This document shows positions 37,525 to 47,025 of a DNA stretch of 64,000 nucleotides, piece after piece. Position numbers and translations under genes: made by a program. Source of the stretch: Limnovirga soli (GTDB taxonomy: Bacteria; Bacteroidota; Bacteroidia; Chitinophagales; Chitinophagaceae); NCBI RefSeq assembly GCF_013106755.1, contig NZ_WHPF01000008.1, positions 186,001 to 250,000 on the forward strand, written 5' to 3'. The notes under the pieces are model-generated. The model saw only the letters and a program-made list of their open reading frames with translations, made no database searches and was not told the origin of the DNA. Position 1 is the first letter of the stretch. The number at the start of each line of letters is the position of its first letter.

Positions 37525-37744
37525 CACCGCTTAAACTGACAATCAAATAATTTTATAAAAATTTATGCCCGAACAGGCTTTTTGGTGTCTGATTTGGATA
37601 TTGTTTAAACCAATTTATTTTTAAGAAGTAATTTAATTTTAAATACTTTTACTGTAGTTAATAGTTAATCCATTGTACGTTTTAAAATCCAATATTGTTA
37701 AAAATCAATGGATGCGTGTCTACCCCTGAGTAAGAAAAATTTAG

Positions 37745-37770
37745 AAAAATCCTGCATATGCAGGATTTTT
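37745..37770. terminator. Bidirectional terminator between trmD and GH31 gene
   Basis: A perfect 13-bp palindrome, AAAAATCCTGCAT with ATGCAGGATTTTT, in a 359-bp convergent gap. The rest of the gap (37525-37744) is AT-rich with nothing else visible. Confidence 0.75.
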
Positions 37771-37792
37771 GCTTTTTATTACTAAAAGGTTG

Positions 37793-37866
37793 TTTTGCCG
37801 CCATAAAAGAGGAACCTTGAACCGAGCGTGGCAAGTAAAGTTTCATTTATTATCTGCAGCTGGCTT
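37793..37866 (-). repeat. Dispersed repeat copy R19 (class D)
   Basis: Core ACCGAGCGTGGCAAGTAAAG at 37821-37840 preceded by GAACCTTGA; GCCGCCATAA trailer in reverse at 37798; anchor-like AGCTGGCTT near 37859-37866. Confidence 0.75.
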
Positions 37867-37883
37867 CATAAAAGGTTTTCTGC

Positions 37884-40277
37884 TTATTCTGCTTTTAGAA
37901 CCACATTGGCCTTATTACCTGTAAATGTCAGGTTAAAGGTTAGGTTGCCATCACTATCTTTTGTTACCATAATTTTTTGCCCCAAATGATTATAGGCATT
38001 GTATTTACCGGTAAGCCCATGTAGTACCATTTTAAAATGGCGTATGGCCGGTTTGCCATTAAAATTGCCGCCAGTACTTGTAAAATTAAATTGCACTGAC
38101 TTTGCCTGTGGTATTGCTTTTACCGAAATGATTTCGTATTTACCTGTTTTGATGGCATTTTTACTACTGCCGTCATCATCGTACATATAACCTTCGCTTG
38201 CTTCAGAGGAGGCATAATAATGCCAGTAAATATTTTTTGTAGTATAGTTATTGGTATTGCTGATAAACAAACTATCTGGCAATTGGGGAATGATGCTACC
38301 CGCTTTTACAAATACCGGCATTTGTTGCAAGCCAACTGGTTGTTGTATCCATTGTTGGCCCTGTATAATTGAATTATTATTTAGGGCATACCAGGCCCCT
38401 TTAGGTAAATACACTTGTTTGTTGGTAGCAGCTTTTTCAAGTACAGGTGCTATTAGCAGGTTTTTGCCAAACATAAATTCATCACCAATATTGGTGGCGG
38501 TAGTATCTGTGCCGTAATAATAATACAAAGGGCTAACCAAAGGCTCGGCTTTTGCCGCCTGATTATAGGTTAATGTATAATTATAAGGCAGCATTTTATA
38601 GCGCTGAACAGCAACTTCACGGGCCAGTTTACGGTAGGGTGTATCAATTAATGCAATTTCGCTGGGGAAACTAAAGGCATTGGGGTCGGCTTCAAATAAG
38701 GCCGTACCATGAGGCCGGAATATGGGAGTGTATTGTGCAAATTGCAACCAGCGAACATAGAGTTCTTTATCACCTTCGCCACCTGCAAAACCTCCGGCAT
38801 CTGCATGTATATAGGGCACGCCGCTCATACTCATGCCTAACATAATGGGTAATTGTGCCCTAAATCCACTCCAGCTGCGGCTTACATCACCACTCCACGG
38901 AAAAATGCTATAACGTTGTGTGCCGGCAAAACCACTGCGGTTTAAACTAAAAAGTCTTTTATTAGGATAGTCTTTTGCAAATTGCTGGTATAGCATTTTG
39001 GTCCAGTTATGACCATAAATATTATGCACTTCATCTGCATTAAAAAGGCGTTTATAGCCAAGGTCCTGCAGGTTATGGTAAATAGTTGAAGGGTGTTTTT
39101 CGGGTTCTCCCAAATCGCCCCACCAGCCTTCTACGCCAATATCCATTTGTTTTTTGTAATAGGTCCAAAACTTGTTTTTGGCATCCGTTCTAAATATGTC
39201 TATCAATCCGCCCTGGCCAAAATAAAAATCGGTGAGGGTAAAGGTCTTGCCCATGCTGTCAACTGCCAGAAAAGGTTTAAAAGAGTTATAGCTTTTAGTG
39301 CCTTCCAAAATAAATGGTTCTGTAACCAGAATAGTTTTTACGCCATCTTTTTGCAAATCAGCAATCATCTGTTGCGGGTTGGGCCATTTGGTTTTGTTCA
39401 CCCAATCCAGATTACCCAATGTATGTTTAATACTATCTCCAAACCAAAACAGATCAAAAATTACTGCATCAAATGGCACTTTTTCAGCTTGCATTTGGGT
39501 GTAAATATCTTTGGCCTGTTGTTGAGATGTATAACCAAAGCGGCTCATAAAATTGCCCATCGCCCATCGGGGAGGTAAAGGCTGGGTGCTGGTAAGGCGA
39601 AAATAGGATTGCAAAATTTCGGGATAATCATTACCCGTAATGATATAGAAATTCAGTTCGCCTGAACAAATCCCGTATTCCAGCAGGTTTGGATTTGTTT
39701 TACCAATATCCAGATAGCCTTTGGCGGGGTTATCAAAAAACAAAGCATACTTATTAGATGAAGTAATAAAGGGTACCGAATAATTTAAATTATCAGCTCC
39801 TTCGCTATACCCATACCAGGGATTATTATATAAATTAAACCTGTATCCCCTGCGGTTTAATGGTATGGCTCTTTCGCCACCGCCAAATATTTTTTCATTA
39901 TTATGTAATGCAAACCTAAAACCGCTGAATTCCATATTACTAAAGCTGCCTGCAAGTATGCACTGTTTATCCTTGCCAAGGTAAATGGTATCATTTTGCA
40001 GTGTAATAATGCAATTGCCCAGAGCAATAGTTTGATGGTCTATTTTTTTGGGTGTTTGCTGTAGCGGTTGTACAATAACGGCATCGCTTAATAATTCGTT
40101 ATGCAAATATGCTGTAGGGCTATAAACAACTTTTACAATATTTGTTGCATATGCCGTAAAATGCCAGCTACCATTGACATCTTTTATACAGGCCGTGTTT
40201 TTTTCAATACTAAACTGACTAAAAGCGAAACTGTAAACAAACAATAACAGCAATGGCAGAATTATTCGGCGAAACAT
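37884..40277 (-). CDS. Glycoside hydrolase family 31 (alpha-glucosidase/alpha-xylosidase type)
   Basis: A 797-residue exported enzyme (signal to about residue 20, YSFAFSQ) releasing alpha-linked glucose or xylose. It has an N-terminal galactose-mutarotase-like sandwich, a TIM barrel (about 230-600) and two C-terminal beta domains. The nucleophile is Asp388 in GWWGDLGEPEKH and the acid/base is Asp464 in WSGDVSRSW. Supporting signatures are PPRWAMGNFMSRFGY and GVPYIHADAGGFAG. The oligosaccharide specificity cannot be set by eye. It is monocistronic, with no carbohydrate-transport genes beside it. Confidence 0.9.
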   Translation of the reverse strand: MFRRIILPLLLLFVYSFAFSQFSIEKNTACIKDVNGSWHFTAYATNIVKVVYSPTAYLHNELLSDAVIVQPLQQTPKKIDHQTIALGNCIITLQNDTIYLGKDKQCILAGSFSNMEFSGFRFALHNNEKIFGGGERAIPLNRRGYRFNLYNNPWYGYSEGADNLNYSVPFITSSNKYALFFDNPAKGYLDIGKTNPNLLEYGICSGELNFYIITGNDYPEILQSYFRLTSTQPLPPRWAMGNFMSRFGYTSQQQAKDIYTQMQAEKVPFDAVIFDLFWFGDSIKHTLGNLDWVNKTKWPNPQQMIADLQKDGVKTILVTEPFILEGTKSYNSFKPFLAVDSMGKTFTLTDFYFGQGGLIDIFRTDAKNKFWTYYKKQMDIGVEGWWGDLGEPEKHPSTIYHNLQDLGYKRLFNADEVHNIYGHNWTKMLYQQFAKDYPNKRLFSLNRSGFAGTQRYSIFPWSGDVSRSWSGFRAQLPIMLGMSMSGVPYIHADAGGFAGGEGDKELYVRWLQFAQYTPIFRPHGTALFEADPNAFSFPSEIALIDTPYRKLAREVAVQRYKMLPYNYTLTYNQAAKAEPLVSPLYYYYGTDTTATNIGDEFMFGKNLLIAPVLEKAATNKQVYLPKGAWYALNNNSIIQGQQWIQQPVGLQQMPVFVKAGSIIPQLPDSLFISNTNNYTTKNIYWHYYASSEASEGYMYDDDGSSKNAIKTGKYEIISVKAIPQAKSVQFNFTSTGGNFNGKPAIRHFKMVLHGLTGKYNAYNHLGQKIMVTKDSDGNLTFNLTFTGNKANVVLKAE

Positions 40278-40451
40278 ATGGAAGCATTTAAACGGAAAGC
40301 TACAGAATTTATTTAATGTGTAAAAATAACACGTTGATTTGTGCGTTAACTTTTTTGTGAAACTGCTCAGTGCTTAAATAATTTAGGTTAAAAATGGTCC
40401 ATTGATTATAACAGCCAGTATATTACAGTAAAAACATAAACCAAACGCCAT

Positions 40452-40892
40452 ATGCAGTACACGCAGCTTGCACCGTTTATAGAAAAGCTATTTCTTGAAA
40501 TAGAAAAATTATTACCCTACTATCTTCAAAATAAAGAAGATGAGCAAATATCGCATGGCAACTGCGCTGCCTGTATTATAGACGAACATGGAAATATTTA
40601 TGGCAGAATGTTTGGCACCAATAAAATTCGTTCCAGAGAAATTTATAGAATTGCATGGACCAAGGCCAGTCAGGTTTGGATAACGGGCCTAAAAACCGGC
40701 GAGTACGAAAAGCTGTTTTTTAATAACCAAATAGGCGAGTGTGGCATAGAAGTGCCCGACTTAATTGGGTGGGAAGGAGGTCAGCCACTTACTTTAAAAA
40801 ATGGCCAGCAATTATTTGCCGGTTTTAGCGGCATACGCGGTATTTACGATCTTGAAATAATGGTAAAAGCACTCGCTGCTATTGATATTTAA
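40452..40892 (+). CDS. Hypothetical protein, possibly GlcG/HbpS-like
   Basis: A 146-residue cytoplasmic protein without signal or membrane segments. The middle portion (HGNCAACIIDEHGNIYGRM, then REIYRIAWTKASQVW) resembles the heme-degrading/heme-binding GlcG/HbpS fold: a beta hairpin followed by a helix with a KA motif. The C-terminus (QQLFAGFSGIRG) matches the family's GIxGS-like turn in a weak form. I rate the assignment as plausible only. It is monocistronic, divergent from the GH31 gene across a 174-bp gap. Confidence 0.55.
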   Translation: MQYTQLAPFIEKLFLEIEKLLPYYLQNKEDEQISHGNCAACIIDEHGNIYGRMFGTNKIRSREIYRIAWTKASQVWITGLKTGEYEKLFFNNQIGECGIEVPDLIGWEGGQPLTLKNGQQLFAGFSGIRGIYDLEIMVKALAAIDI

Positions 40893-40945
40893 CCCAGTTA
40901 CTTTAAAAAAGCCGGTTTTCAAAAACAGTGGAAATTTTTTTGTGA

Positions 40946-41017
40946 AGCCAGCTTTTTCAAAGCTATTCAGCTTTCGTTGTGTCACTCACTTGTACTGCAC
41001 AACAATTGGCAGCAAAA
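40946..41017 (+). repeat. Dispersed repeat copy F20 (class E)
   Basis: Variant core GTTGTGTCACTCACTTGTAC at 40975-40994, anchor-like AGCCAGCTTT at 40946, standard trailer TTGGCAGCAAAA. It lies in the convergent gap before the LLM oxidoreductase gene. Confidence 0.75.
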
Positions 41018-41060
41018 CAGCCCGAAATGATTTTTTACATTAAAGTTTTATGGGGTAAAC

Positions 41061-42095
41061 TTAGGCTTGCAAGGCTTTGCGTACGGCAGGAGCTACTACA
41101 GTACCATATAATTCTATAGCCCGCATCATTTGCTTATGTGGTAAAGTACCCACACTAAACTGAATCATAAAACGGGTATTGGCAAACAATTCATGCTCGT
41201 ACAATATTTTGTCGATTACCTGTTGCGGGCTGCCAACCAATAAAGCACCTGTAGGGCTGCGCATAAAATCAAACTGCTCTCTGCTGGTAGGTGGCCATCC
41301 ACGTTCACCGCCTATTTTTGTCATAACCTGCGCATAGGGTGGAAAAAATTCATCTGCTGCCTGTTGCGCATCTGCAGCAATATAACCATGGGAATTTATG
41401 CATACCTGCATATTGGCATTATCATTACCGGCTTTAATAAATTCATCCCGGTAAAATTTTGTGTAGGGCGCAAACTGGCTGGGGGCGCCGCCAATAATGG
41501 CAATGGTTAATGGTAAACCCATTTTTGCTGCCCGTAAAACAGAAGCAGGTGTACCTCCAATCGCTACCCAAATTGGTAGTTTTTTTTGATATGGTCTGGG
41601 ATAAATACCCAGGTTTTCTATAGCTGGGCGATGCATACCCGTCCAGCTAATTTTTTCCTGATCATTTATAGCAACAAGTAGTTTTAATTTTTCATCAAAA
41701 AGGGTATCGTAATCTTTAAGATCGTATCCAAATAAAGGAAAAGATTCAATAAAGGAACCACGGCCGGCCATAATTTCGGCTCTTCCGCCAGAAAGTAAAT
41801 CGATGGTGGCAAATTGTTGAAATACCCGTACAGGATCGTCGGAACTTAATACACTTACTGCACTGGATAATTTTATTTGTTTTGTTTTTACCGCCGCTGC
41901 GGCCAAAACGGTTGCCGGAGAAGATACCAGATAATCTGCCCGGTGATGTTCACCAATGGCAAATACATCCAGCCCTAATTCATCGGCCAGCACTATTTCT
42001 TCCATTAAATTTTGAATGCGCTGATAAGCACTGATGGTGTTGCCTGTATGCGGATCGGGTGTTAATTCTACAAATGTGCTGATGCCTAGTTCCAT
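41061..42095 (-). CDS. LLM-class flavin-dependent oxidoreductase
   Basis: A 344-residue bacterial-luciferase-like monooxygenase/reductase. It has a TIM-barrel fold with [20 protein letters not shown] near the N-terminus, [20 protein letters not shown], and the flavin-binding [20 protein letters not shown]. The EHH-type motif and length fit the subfamily of putative oxidoreductases often annotated Atu2307/SP_0267-like. It uses FMN or FMNH2; the substrate is unknown. A -7 box at 42103-42110 leaves almost no leader. Confidence 0.9.
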   Translation of the reverse strand: MELGISTFVELTPDPHTGNTISAYQRIQNLMEEIVLADELGLDVFAIGEHHRADYLVSSPATVLAAAAVKTKQIKLSSAVSVLSSDDPVRVFQQFATIDLLSGGRAEIMAGRGSFIESFPLFGYDLKDYDTLFDEKLKLLVAINDQEKISWTGMHRPAIENLGIYPRPYQKKLPIWVAIGGTPASVLRAAKMGLPLTIAIIGGAPSQFAPYTKFYRDEFIKAGNDNANMQVCINSHGYIAADAQQAADEFFPPYAQVMTKIGGERGWPPTSREQFDFMRSPTGALLVGSPQQVIDKILYEHELFANTRFMIQFSVGTLPHKQMMRAIELYGTVVAPAVRKALQA

Positions 42096-42102
42096 AATGC
42101 TA

Positions 42103-42110
42103 CAAAGTTA
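42103..42110 (-). promoter_or_regulatory. Putative -7 box of the LLM oxidoreductase gene
   Basis: Minus-strand TAACTTTG fits TAnnTTTG, seven bases before the ATG at 42095, implying a leader of one to three bases. Confidence 0.4.
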
Positions 42111-42207
42111 AGTACTGGGCTTATGTTTTTATGGCAAATACTTTACATCAAGGTTTGCCATTTAAGGCAATAAGCCTAGGAGGATGTGTAAACAATTTGC
42201 TACGATA

Positions 42208-42282
42208 TTTTGCTGCCATGAAAGCAGAACCCTGAACCGAGCGTGGCAAGTAAAGCTTAATAGCTGTACTATAGCCGGCTAC
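42208..42282 (-). repeat. Dispersed repeat copy R21 (class D)
   Basis: Trailer in reverse TTTTGCTGCCATGAAAG at 42208, core ACCGAGCGTGGCAAGTAAAG at 42237-42256 preceded by GAACCCTGA, anchor TAGCCGGCTA at 42272-42281. It is one of the best-preserved full-length copies. Confidence 0.85.
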
Positions 42283-42317
42283 ATCATCTATTCTTCACTG
42301 CAATTTATAAACCTAAA

Positions 42318-44936
42318 TTATCTTATTAAGGTTACAGTACCTTTTTCAAAATAAGGTTTACCGGTATAATCGGTGGCTTTTACCAGCCATACATAGGTGC
42401 CGGAGTTTTGTGGTGTACCGTTAAAAGTACCATCCCAACCTTTACCGCTTTCTGAAGCGGAAAAAATCATTTGCCCAAGTCGATTATAAACAGCAAATAA
42501 AGAGATAGACTGCATGCCGGCAGCTATTGGTTTTAGTACATCGTTGCGGCCATCATTATTAGGGGTAAAACCGGTAGGTACAAATACAGAAGGCAGCACT
42601 TTATACACTTTTACGGTTACAAAAGCAGAATCGCTACAACCGGCGGCATTGCTGGTGATGACCCTGTATCTTATGCCTTCGGTGGGAGCAGTATAAATAC
42701 CAACAGGTGTGGCTATATTGAACGCGGATAAACCCGTGGCCGGCGACCATGCATAACTATCACCGCCACTGGCATTGAATTGTAATGGTTGATTAATTAC
42801 AACTGCAGTATCATTGCCTGCAAAGGCCTTAATCTCGGGTAGTACGGTAACAATTACCGAATCTAATCCCGGCTTTGGACAACCTTTTGTATCGTATGCA
42901 GCTAAAATATAAGTGGTGGTAGTTTTGGCAATTGCCAGCGGATTTAATGTATTGGCAAATTGTAAACTGGAAGCAGGTGACCAAATAAATGAACTGCCAT
43001 TGATGCTGCCATGTAATTGTGCAGTAGTTTCAAAACAAATCATTGTATCTGCGCCAATAGTAGCAACCGGATAAGGAATTGGTGTAACTACAATGGTATC
43101 GCTTACACTGCAATGCCCAATAAATGCCGTTACTGTATAGTTGGTAATGGCATTGGTAATGGCAACAGGCCTATTTGATTGGGCATTATCTAATTGGGCT
43201 GCCGGTTGCCAGCTATATTGCAAACCATCGGAAACCAGGTGCAGTTGAATAGGATCTCCAAGACAAATGGTAGTATCATTCATGGCTTGAAGATTAACAT
43301 GGTCGGTAACGTGTACAATCACCGAGTCGTGGTTAACACAACCATTTTGATCCATATCAACATAATAGGTAGTAGTAACTGTTGGGTCTACCACAGGTGT
43401 TGCCGTATTGGCACCGGTAATATGAATATTGGGCGACCAATTAAAAATGCCATTGCCAGTTGCAAGCAACTGCACCGAATCGGGCTGGCAAATAAGGGTA
43501 TCAGTAAATGCCAGTTGCACGGGGGGCTTTGAAAAAATGGAAATATTACCAGATACGGTATCTATACAACCTTTAGTATTTGATACGATGAGTTGCACAT
43601 TTTTTACTCCTTCTCTTAAATAAGTATACATGGGATTTTGCAGGGAGGATGCATCCAGAAAACTGGTTTCATCCCCAAAATCCCAATCCCAATTGTTTAT
43701 AGTGCCGTATACGGTGGTACTGGTATCAAAGAAAGATGTGGGTTTACTTAAGCAAATACCATCATAGCTAAAGCCTGGCTTAAAACCGGGGTATACCAGT
43801 ACTTTGGTGCTGGAAGAATCTGCACAACTTTCACTGGCTGTAACCATAAGTTTTACGGTATAAATGCCTGTATCAGTAAATGTATAATTGGCTGTTGGGT
43901 TAGTAGTGGTGTAGATAGTGGCTCCGGAGGCATTGGTAAATTTCCAGCTATAATTGCTGATTAAATTACTTTGATTGGTATTTGAAATGCTGATTGTTTT
44001 GGTATCTCCGCATAACATAAACGGGTTAGGCAATTTAGCCCCAACAATTGAACAGGATGCAACATTTATTTGCAGGTCTTTACGTTGTGTGGCAATAATA
44101 ATCCCATTTCTAATTTCATCCACACAAACAGATATTACATAAATGCCTGGCTCTGGTGCCACCCCCGAAATAATCCCGGTACCTTCATTAATCCCAATAT
44201 TTCTGCCTAATGGGGCAGAACCACTATAGCCCGGTCCATAGGGTACCAGGGAATAGGGTGGAGGATTGGGTGGCTGGATATCATTACCAAATCCAGGATT
44301 TTCTACGCCATTCATGGCAGCACATAAAGAATATCTTAGTTCATCGCCATCGCTGTCAGTAGCAGAAAAGCTGTAGGTAAAATCATTATCGGCACAAATA
44401 ATTACTTCATCATTTCCCGTAAAAGTGGCACTATTATTTTTGGGCGAATTTGCACCGGTATTGGTGCCCGGTATAACCCCAATGTAGGTAGCGCCAAGCC
44501 TGTCGTAACCACTTACCAGATTATTCATTCCATCCACCCTAAAAATTACCTGACTGGTAATAATATATCCTTCATCGTAGGCCGGTAGTGTAACAGAAAA
44601 ATTATAAAAGCCTACAATGCTGCAAACATTGGGTGGATTAATAATACAGGGATTGTTATTCTGTAATTGTCTTAACTCTGTTTTACCCAACGGTACCAAA
44701 ACATCTGTAACCCGGGCATTGGTGCCTCTTTTAAAAAAAGATACATAGGTAGGGTTATTAAACTCTCTGCCGCTATTGCATACCATGTATAGTTTTACGG
44801 TAATATTATAAGTATATCCTGCCCCCGATGAACCGGTGCAGGTATAAAATATTTCACCACCTTTAATATGGTCGGCCATTGCATGTAACGCAAAGCAAAA
44901 CAGCAGTGTAGTTAATACAAAAAATTTTCTCCCCAT
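42318..44936 (-). CDS. PKD-domain surface protein with gliding-type (type B) T9SS C-terminus
   Basis: An 872-residue exported protein. The signal peptide ends near residue 21 (ALHAMAD). A Bacteroidota-specific beta domain follows (HIKGGEIFYTC to ATDSDGDELRYSLCAAM), then several PKD/Ig-like repeats (SYSWKFTNASG, WDWDFGDETSF). Roughly the last 85 residues are a CHU_C-type gliding-motility-associated domain (VFVPTGFTPNNDGRNDVLKP, then YNRLGQMIF and GTYVWLVKA). This tail directs export by the type IX system. It is likely a surface adhesin or matrix protein; ligand unknown. It is monocistronic. Confidence 0.88.
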   Translation of the reverse strand: MGRKFFVLTTLLFCFALHAMADHIKGGEIFYTCTGSSGAGYTYNITVKLYMVCNSGREFNNPTYVSFFKRGTNARVTDVLVPLGKTELRQLQNNNPCIINPPNVCSIVGFYNFSVTLPAYDEGYIITSQVIFRVDGMNNLVSGYDRLGATYIGVIPGTNTGANSPKNNSATFTGNDEVIICADNDFTYSFSATDSDGDELRYSLCAAMNGVENPGFGNDIQPPNPPPYSLVPYGPGYSGSAPLGRNIGINEGTGIISGVAPEPGIYVISVCVDEIRNGIIIATQRKDLQINVASCSIVGAKLPNPFMLCGDTKTISISNTNQSNLISNYSWKFTNASGATIYTTTNPTANYTFTDTGIYTVKLMVTASESCADSSSTKVLVYPGFKPGFSYDGICLSKPTSFFDTSTTVYGTINNWDWDFGDETSFLDASSLQNPMYTYLREGVKNVQLIVSNTKGCIDTVSGNISIFSKPPVQLAFTDTLICQPDSVQLLATGNGIFNWSPNIHITGANTATPVVDPTVTTTYYVDMDQNGCVNHDSVIVHVTDHVNLQAMNDTTICLGDPIQLHLVSDGLQYSWQPAAQLDNAQSNRPVAITNAITNYTVTAFIGHCSVSDTIVVTPIPYPVATIGADTMICFETTAQLHGSINGSSFIWSPASSLQFANTLNPLAIAKTTTTYILAAYDTKGCPKPGLDSVIVTVLPEIKAFAGNDTAVVINQPLQFNASGGDSYAWSPATGLSAFNIATPVGIYTAPTEGIRYRVITSNAAGCSDSAFVTVKVYKVLPSVFVPTGFTPNNDGRNDVLKPIAAGMQSISLFAVYNRLGQMIFSASESGKGWDGTFNGTPQNSGTYVWLVKATDYTGKPYFEKGTVTLIR

Positions 44937-45009
44937 ATGTTTGCTTATCAGGTATTATGGTAATACCAATTCTTATTTAATTTTTTTTGATACCAGCATT
45001 TGTTTTCAT

Positions 45010-45056
45010 GGCATCGCCTCTTGCGTCGCAATCACTTCATCTCCATATCAATGGTC
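45010..45056 (+). repeat. Dispersed repeat copy F22 (class C, degenerate)
   Basis: Core CTCTTGCGTCGCAATCACTT at 45018-45037. Anchor and trailer are poorly kept. It sits in the 362-bp divergent gap upstream of the PKD gene and shares the CTCTTGC variant with F1 and F8. The rest of the gap (45057-45298) has no recognisable gene. Confidence 0.65.
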
Positions 45057-45298
45057 ATCGCTTGTATTAGGTGGTTTTTACCTAACTAATAGCTATCATC
45101 AGGTAATCCGAAATATACGAAATTCCCATCACCGCTACTGTCTGTAAAAGATTAAACGTAAAATTTAGAAAGCCGGTCAAAGAAAATTGATTTTTTTTTG
45201 CCTTTTATTTCCAGCCCTAATTGGCAGCTAAGAAAAAGTTGTACTAATGTGTTTCTAAAATTTTGGTCAACAATAAAATCATATCTTGGTAAAAAAAT

Positions 45299-45691
45299 AT
45301 GCAGCAAAAACTAAAATTGGTAAGCCGTTATTTAATGGTTGTTTTTTATTTGTTTGGCGGTATAAATCATTTTGCCAATCCGGCAAATTACTTATCTATT
45401 ATCCCACCCTATTTACCCCAACCTGAATTAATAAATTATATAGCAGGCGTTGCAGAAATTGGTGGTGCGGTATTATTGCTGTTTTCAGCAACACGCAATT
45501 TTGCTGCATGGGGTATTATTGCCATGTTGTTGGCATTTATGCCGGCTCATATTTATATGATACAGGAAGCGCCTTTGCAAATGGGTGAGCAAACAATTAC
45601 GCCGATGGTAGCCTGGGTACGTATTCCCTTGCAGGCTTTGCTTATTTGGTGGGCATATAGTTTTACCAATAAAAATAAAAACCTGCAGTAA
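45299..45691 (+). CDS. DoxX-like four-helix membrane protein
   Basis: A 130-residue inner-membrane protein with about four transmembrane helices (for example YLMVVFYLFGGINHFANP, LINYIAGVAEIGGAVLLLFS, WGIIAMLLAFMPAHIYM and the last helix near AWVRIPLQALLIWWAYSF). The GGINHFANP start and layout fit the DoxX/MauE-like superfamily, whose members act in redox or oxidative-stress contexts; the exact role is unknown. It is upstream of the Pr6Pr-like gene (62 bp), possibly one unit. Confidence 0.75.
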   Translation: MQQKLKLVSRYLMVVFYLFGGINHFANPANYLSIIPPYLPQPELINYIAGVAEIGGAVLLLFSATRNFAAWGIIAMLLAFMPAHIYMIQEAPLQMGEQTITPMVAWVRIPLQALLIWWAYSFTNKNKNLQ

Positions 45692-45722
45692 ACCAGCAGT
45701 GAAATGGTATAACCTCAGTAAT

Positions 45723-45730
45723 TATATTTG
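45723..45730 (+). promoter_or_regulatory. Putative -7 box of the Pr6Pr-like gene
   Basis: TATATTTG fits TAnnTTTG, 23 bases before the TTG start at 45754. It suggests an independent start of transcription despite the short spacer. Confidence 0.4.
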
Positions 45731-45753
45731 CAGAAATATCAATACTATATACA

Positions 45754-46419
45754 TTGGAAACAAAGAAAAAGGGCACACTATTACTGGTAATAATAGCATT
45801 GGCAGGTTGGTTAGCATTGGGTACGCAGTTATACATTATTATCAATCGTAATATCATTAACGACACTTCATTAATTGAAGGCATTATAAAGTTTTTTAGT
45901 TTTTTTACGGTGCTTACCAATTTAATGGTAGCCCTTTGCGCCACAACTAATCTGTTAAACAGTACTTCCAGAACGGGTAAATTTTTTGCCAGAACTTCTG
46001 TAAAATCAGCAATTACGGTATATATCATTATTGTTTGTGTGGTGTATAACCTCATGTTGCGTAATCTTTGGAATCCACAGGGGTTGCAGCTAATTGCTGA
46101 TATAATTTTGCACCAGGTAATACCAGCACTCTATTTTATTTACTGGTTATTTTTTGTAACCAAGGGAAAATTGAAATGGTATTTTTCATTGTCATGGTTG
46201 GTGTTGCCTTTTTTCTATTTGGTGTATACATTAATTCGAGGTGCTGCAACCGGGCATTATCCTTATCCTTTTATGGATATTTCTCAAATTGGCATTAGCC
46301 AAATGTTCCTGAATACCTTTATTGTAATGTGCGGGTTTATTGGCATTGCCTTAATTATTATTGCTATTGACCAGGCTATGAAACCCAATAAAGAAAAGCG
46401 TTTGCCTGCGCATTTATAG
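45754..46419 (+). CDS. Pr6Pr-family six-helix membrane protein
   Basis: A 221-residue integral membrane protein with six predicted helices (including LLVIIALAGWLALGTQLYII and SFFTVLTNLMVALCATTNL). The FFTVLTNLMVAL segment and HYPYPFMD loop are typical of the Pr6Pr family (FAR-17a/AIG1-related); its biochemical function is not established. I take the TTG at 45754 as start because no in-frame ATG or GTG lies upstream before the putative -7 box and the first helix begins soon after. Confidence 0.7.
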   Translation: METKKKGTLLLVIIALAGWLALGTQLYIIINRNIINDTSLIEGIIKFFSFFTVLTNLMVALCATTNLLNSTSRTGKFFARTSVKSAITVYIIIVCVVYNLMLRNLWNPQGLQLIADIILHQVIPALYFIYWLFFVTKGKLKWYFSLSWLVLPFFYLVYTLIRGAATGHYPYPFMDISQIGISQMFLNTFIVMCGFIGIALIIIAIDQAMKPNKEKRLPAHL

Positions 46420-46528
46420 CAGTAAATTATAAAGCCAGTTTTGTTGAAATGCTTTTCTTTTAAAGCTTTTACCTGTATTGGTAGTTGTTAAATCTGTAAA
46501 TAAAACCCCCGGGCCGGGTTTTAAAGAC

Positions 46529-46536
46529 TACCTTTG
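46529..46536 (+). promoter_or_regulatory. Putative -7 box of the 90-residue protein gene (leaderless)
   Basis: TACCTTTG matches TAnnTTTG and ends four bases before the ATG at 46541; a leaderless transcript is implied. No -33 TTG at the expected distance. Confidence 0.45.
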
Positions 46537-46540
46537 CCGC

Positions 46541-46813
46541 ATGACTACAGAATCTATTGAAAAGTTTTTTGAATCGCAAACCATTCCTGCCAATAAATCA
46601 ATTAGAATTGATTTTAAGAAAAGAAATGCCATTTTAGGAGTTATTGTTCGTGGAAATGACTACGAAGATCTTAAGTCGAAAAATTTTTGGCGCGTTGTAA
46701 TGCAATCTAATTTTGAAACCTGGGAGAGAAGCAGAAGTGTTGATGTAGCTAAAATCTACAGCGGATCAGAGTTTACCAGATTGTCTATAGTTGCCAATAC
46801 CGAAATGGTATAA
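46541..46813 (+). CDS. Small protein of unknown function
   Basis: A 90-residue soluble protein. I chose the ATG at 46541 (MTTESIEKFFESQTIP) because an upstream TTG would lie in front of the -7 box. The middle holds a basic stretch (SIRIDFKKRNAILGVIVRG) followed by KNFWRVVMQSNFETWERS and an acidic-to-hydrophobic end. I do not recognise the family. A strong plus-strand terminator follows, which supports a real gene. Confidence 0.6.
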   Translation: MTTESIEKFFESQTIPANKSIRIDFKKRNAILGVIVRGNDYEDLKSKNFWRVVMQSNFETWERSRSVDVAKIYSGSEFTRLSIVANTEMV

Positions 46814-46890
46814 AGCATTAAGTATCTTTTACTTTATTTCTATTGGCGTTTACCATGTTTTGGTGGTGTTATGCCTGTAAATAATTAAAC

Positions 46891-46919
46891 AGCCCCGCAT
46901 ATTTACTGTATGCGGGGCT
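46891..46919 (+). terminator. Terminator after the 90-residue protein gene
   Basis: AGCCCCGCATA pairs with TATGCGGGGCT around a 7-base loop, then nine T. It is a classic intrinsic terminator. Confidence 0.92.
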
Positions 46920-46943
46920 TTTTTTTTATGTTTTTGTATTCTG

Positions 46944-47010
46944 CTTGCCGCCATTTTTGTTGCTGTACAAGTGAGTGACACAACGATGCTGCCCAATGCT
47001 GTTATGGCTG
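46944..47010 (-). repeat. Dispersed repeat copy R23 (class E)
   Basis: Core GTACAAGTGAGTGACACAAC at 46965-46984 with trailer in reverse CTTGCCGCCAT at 46944. The sequence shown is the reverse complement of the class E core in F20. Confidence 0.75.
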
Positions 47011-47025
47011 AAAAACAAAAATCTA

